DNA of 64,000 nucleotides from Planctomycetota bacterium (GTDB taxonomy: Bacteria > Planctomycetota > Phycisphaerae > UBA1845), in assembly GCA_024280855.1 (NCBI GenBank), contig JAJRPG010000027.1:1-64000 (forward strand), in the 5' to 3' direction. Below the pieces are notes generated by a model that was given only the letters and a program-made list of their open reading frames with translations, did no database searches and was not told the DNA's origin. Positions 61,212-64,000 of the stretch are shown in pieces (the first letter of the stretch is position 1; every line of letters begins with the position of its first letter). The position numbers and the translations under genes are program-made.

Positions 61212-63416
61212 ATGAGTATAGCACCAAAGACAGTACACAATCAGTTAGGCCTGCCTATAGAACATGACGGCGGAGGCGAGGGACATGCACCGGTGCCAAC
61301 TATTGGTGATATGGTGTCGATGTTGCGTCGCCGGACGCTGTTGATCTTTTTGCTGACCATATTGTTTTCGCTCATGTCGATAGGCGGTTTTGCCGTTTGG
61401 TGGAAATACTTCCCCGGCTTTCGTTCTGAATGTTTGATTGAGTGTATATCGAATATCCCGGAAACGGAGCTGTCTACCGGGCAGGACGTGCCACGCGAGG
61501 AAGAGCATGCGCGATTTGTGATGTCTCAGGCGGTGCTGCTAAAAAGTCAGACGGTGCTTGCGGAAGCGCTTAAGGTGAACGCCGTTCGGGAAACAAGTTG
61601 GTATAAGGATATTGATGACAATCAGCATTTGCTGATTCTAACGGAGGAATTGTCGGCTTCGCCTGTTCGGGGTACGAACTTTATTAAGGTTTCTATTCTT
61701 TGTAAAAATCCGAACGACCCAGCGGTCATTATTAACGAGGTCGTGACTCAATGGCTTTCATCTGTGAAGCGTCGCAGTGCGGAAAACTTTGCGTCCAAAG
61801 CGTTGCAGGATGCGCAGGAACAGCAGACGCTGTTGGACAGGCAGATCGAGAGCAAGCGAGCGTCTTTGGCTGAGCTAGCGTCGCGGTTGCCGGCTGGGGC
61901 TGTTGATAATCCTGCTAATAATATCGTAGCGCAAAACGTGGCGCAGTATGGCGCGCAAGTCGCGCAAATTGGTTTGGAGCTTTCGCAACTAGCGCAGTAT
62001 CGTCAGATATATAATGACCCTAGCGGGGTGGCGGTCACGGCTGAGGACCGTTCGATTGTGGAGCTTGACCCACAGGTGGCCGAGTTATCGCGGGCGTTGT
62101 TTTTGTTGGAACAGCAGAAGACGGCTGACCTGGAGACGTATGGCCCGTCGCATAAAGTGATAAGGCAAATTGATGCGCAGATTGATGCTTCGGATGAGAA
62201 ATTGTCATCGAGGCGGCAGGAAGTTTTGTTGCAGCGGCGAAATGATATACGTGAGGCAACAAATGCCGCGTATGCCAACTCTCAACATTCACTTCTTGAG
62301 GTGCAGGAAAAAGTAGCCCGGGCTGAGGCTGCGATGCAGGATCAGGATGATTTGCTGCGTAAGTATCGCACGCTGGTTGAGGAGATTAAACAGTTATTGA
62401 TATATCGGGTGCAACTGGAAGAGTTTATCAAAAGTCGTAGTCGGGTAGTGCGGCGGCAGGCGGCGGTTAATGTGAATGTGGTTCAGCCTGCGGCGAACCC
62501 GCTAGAGCAGACGAGTCCTTCAATATTTTTGTTACCATTCGGAATTTTCCTTTCGATTTTGTTGCCTATGGTGATAGCTATTGGCTTGGAGTTTTTGGAT
62601 AAGTCGGTGCGATCGCCGCAGGACGTATCGAGGCATCTTGATGTGGCGCTGCTTGGCGTGATTCCAGATACAGATGATGAGGAAGTTTCGATCGATCGGG
62701 TGGAGACGGCTGTTCGAGATTCGCCGCGGTCGATGATTGCCGAGGCATTTCGTCAGGTGCGGGCTAATTTACAGTTTAGTTGCCCGTCGGAGCATCGGCG
62801 GGTGGTAATGGTGACGAGTCCGTTGCCGGATGATGGACGTACGACGATTGCGGTGAACTTAGCTATGGCGACCGCGCAGGCTGGTCGTAAGGTGCTGCTT
62901 ATTGATGCTAATTTCCGCCGGCCTTGCTTGGATAAGATTTTCAATGTGACGACTCAAGATGGATTAAGCAAGCTGCTTATTGGTGAGGGGAAACTGGAAA
63001 GTGCGGTTTGCCGGACGGATGTAGCTAATCTTGATGTATTGCTAGCTGGTCGTGTGCCACCTAACCCAGCGGAGTTGTTGGGCAGCACTCATTTTCAAAC
63101 GCTCATTAAAGATGCGTTGTCTACATACGATCAGTTGATTATCGATACACCACCTCTTCTATTAGCCTCGGATGCTGCGGTGCTGGCGTCGGCTGCGGAT
63201 GGTGTTATTCTGGTGATTAGGGCGACGGCTAATTCGCGTGGAATCGCGCGGCGAGCGCTTGGGTTGTTGTCTGATGTTGGTGCGCATATGTTTGGTGCGG
63301 TGTTAAATGCCGCGCCGGTGACGCGGGGTGGTTACTTCCGCGAGCAGCTGCGCACTTATTATGACTATCAGGTTGAGGTGGGTTCTTCGACGACGGGCCT
63401 ACCGAAGGATGCGTGA
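61212..63416 (+). CDS. Wzc-like chain-length determinant / BY-kinase-like protein
   Basis: 734 residues. A Wzz domain with membrane helices at ~45-63 and ~435-455 (SIFLLPFGIFLSILLPMVIAI) flanks a long coiled-coil periplasmic region. The C-terminal cytoplasmic CpsD/CapB-like ATPase domain follows. Its P-loop reads SPLPDDGRTT, with R543 where the family has the ATP-binding Lys. The second Walker motif is LLIDANFRRP (D565, with N567 for the usual Asp). The third is LIIDTPP (D645). A few tyrosines (TYYDYQ) end the protein, as in bacterial tyrosine kinases. It would set polymer length with the Wza-like partner; kinase activity is doubtful given R543. Confidence 0.87.
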   Translation: MSIAPKTVHNQLGLPIEHDGGGEGHAPVPTIGDMVSMLRRRTLLIFLLTILFSLMSIGGFAVWWKYFPGFRSECLIECISNIPETELSTGQDVPREEEHARFVMSQAVLLKSQTVLAEALKVNAVRETSWYKDIDDNQHLLILTEELSASPVRGTNFIKVSILCKNPNDPAVIINEVVTQWLSSVKRRSAENFASKALQDAQEQQTLLDRQIESKRASLAELASRLPAGAVDNPANNIVAQNVAQYGAQVAQIGLELSQLAQYRQIYNDPSGVAVTAEDRSIVELDPQVAELSRALFLLEQQKTADLETYGPSHKVIRQIDAQIDASDEKLSSRRQEVLLQRRNDIREATNAAYANSQHSLLEVQEKVARAEAAMQDQDDLLRKYRTLVEEIKQLLIYRVQLEEFIKSRSRVVRRQAAVNVNVVQPAANPLEQTSPSIFLLPFGIFLSILLPMVIAIGLEFLDKSVRSPQDVSRHLDVALLGVIPDTDDEEVSIDRVETAVRDSPRSMIAEAFRQVRANLQFSCPSEHRRVVMVTSPLPDDGRTTIAVNLAMATAQAGRKVLLIDANFRRPCLDKIFNVTTQDGLSKLLIGEGKLESAVCRTDVANLDVLLAGRVPPNPAELLGSTHFQTLIKDALSTYDQLIIDTPPLLLASDAAVLASAADGVILVIRATANSRGIARRALGLLSDVGAHMFGAVLNAAPVTRGGYFREQLRTYYDYQVEVGSSTTGLPKDA

Positions 63417-63446
63417 TTTTCACGCTTGCATCACGGATTATTTTTC

Positions 63447-64000
63447 ATGCCTAAAGTGAATATGCTCGACCTTTCTGGTGAGTACGAATTATTTAGAGAT
63501 AAAGTGCGAACGGCTGTTGATGAAGTGCTGGAGAGTCAGCAATTTATTAACGGTCCTGCGATCAAGCAGTTGGAGGAGGCGCTGGCGCAGCGGGCGGGCG
63601 TGGCTCATGGTATTGCGATTAGTAATGGTACGGATGCGCTGCTTTGTGCTCTGATGGCTTTGGACGTAGGCGCTGGCGACGAAGTTATTCTTCCTTCGTT
63701 TACATTTTTTGCCACGGCTGGGGTGGTGGCAAGGTTGGGGGCTACGCCGGTTTTTGTGGATGTTGACGAAGCTACGTTTAATATCGATCCGATGTTAGTA
63801 GAAAAGGCTATCACCTCGAAAACGCGCGCGATTATTGTGGTCCACTTGTTTGGTCAATGTGCGGATATGGATGCGATCAATCGCGTGGCTAAGGCTCATG
63901 GCGTTAAGGTTGTAGAAGATGCGGCGCAGGCGATTGATGCGACGTATGGCGAAAAGAAGGCCGGGAGCCTGGCGGATGTCGCTAGCTTGTCATTTTATCC
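63447..64000 (+). CDS. DegT/DnrJ/EryC1/StrS aminotransferase (cut by window end)
   Basis: First 184 residues only, from ATG 63447. PLP-dependent enzyme that aminates nucleotide-linked ketosugars. Seen: MLDLSGEYELFRDKVRTAVDEVL, ISNGTDALLCALMAL, GAGDEVILPSFTFFATA, FVDVDEATFNIDP, VVHLFGQCADMD and VVEDAAQAIDATYGEKKAGS, where D of VEDAAQA binds the PLP pyridine. The lysine lies beyond the window. It probably makes an amino sugar for the exopolysaccharide exported by the preceding genes. Confidence 0.92.
   Translation, partial: MPKVNMLDLSGEYELFRDKVRTAVDEVLESQQFINGPAIKQLEEALAQRAGVAHGIAISNGTDALLCALMALDVGAGDEVILPSFTFFATAGVVARLGATPVFVDVDEATFNIDPMLVEKAITSKTRAIIVVHLFGQCADMDAINRVAKAHGVKVVEDAAQAIDATYGEKKAGSLADVASLSFY

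Overview
The window looks like a chromosomal segment of a planctomycete, probably of the Phycisphaerae side. Four things point there. Two proteins end in an IPTVSEWG-type exosortase sorting tail and sit beside an exosortase H-like gene. Two Zn-ribbon proteins carry the CxxCxYxLxGL...CxEC(G) motif that is very common in planctomycetes. Secreted proteins end in dockerin-like D-rich tails (ADDAVDLADYAEFQRCF type). Several short palindromic repeat families are scattered between genes. This assignment is an inference. No rRNA or tRNA gene was seen.

Layout. 1-141 is the end of an insertion sequence. 686-4931 holds a hybrid sensor kinase, a Zn-ribbon protein and a WecA/MraY-like sugar-phosphate transferase. 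5216-18223 is an exosortase-H island: a short coupled leader ORF, a 2565-residue Cys-repeat/VWA surface protein, an Lnt-like membrane fragment, a thrombospondin-3-repeat surface protein, two terminators, then xrtH and a probable xrtH-associated membrane protein. 18300-22395 has a sulfatase-fold/TPR protein, a His-rich membrane protein and an AmrS-type radical SAM enzyme. 22600-29024 is a metabolic run (gap, pgk, rpe, a histidine-phosphatase relic, accD), interrupted by an AAA ATPase/TOPRIM-like gene pair at 24995-26808. 29952-31499 is a two-gene type II restriction-modification system whose nuclease has the BglII-type D/E-x-Q active site. It is followed by a subtilase lacking two catalytic residues, a DUF1579 protein and a beta-helix-like secreted protein.

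35879-44801 carries an osmoprotectant ABC transporter (ATPase plus fused binding protein/permease), class I fructose-bisphosphate aldolase, trigger factor, two ClpP paralogues, and on the minus strand hemW and a TrpG/PabA-type glutaminase. 46282-57177 has FHA and membrane-anchored proteins, a cluster of two phosphodiesterase/pyrophosphatase-family proteins with a tiny RHH-like protein and a membrane protein, a HAD hydrolase, a low-complexity secreted protein and a methyltransferase. 57424-58257 (minus) is a DUF3179 gene with one in-frame UGA at the conserved Cys position, followed by a hairpin that fits the bacterial SECIS rules: a candidate new selenoprotein and the most striking observation here. 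58638-64000 is an exopolysaccharide locus (Wza-like exporter, a second exosortase, a Wzc-like chain-length/kinase protein, a DegT aminotransferase cut by the window end).

How the parts fit. The two exosortases and their neighbours suggest a heavy investment in building and sorting to the cell surface: H-type sorting of large Cys-rich proteins in one place and exopolysaccharide-linked processing in the other. Three proteins (27559-28176, 29207-29758, 31492-33495) look like catalytically dead members of enzyme families. Start codons were chosen by Shine-Dalgarno position where possible. TTG or GTG starts seem frequent.
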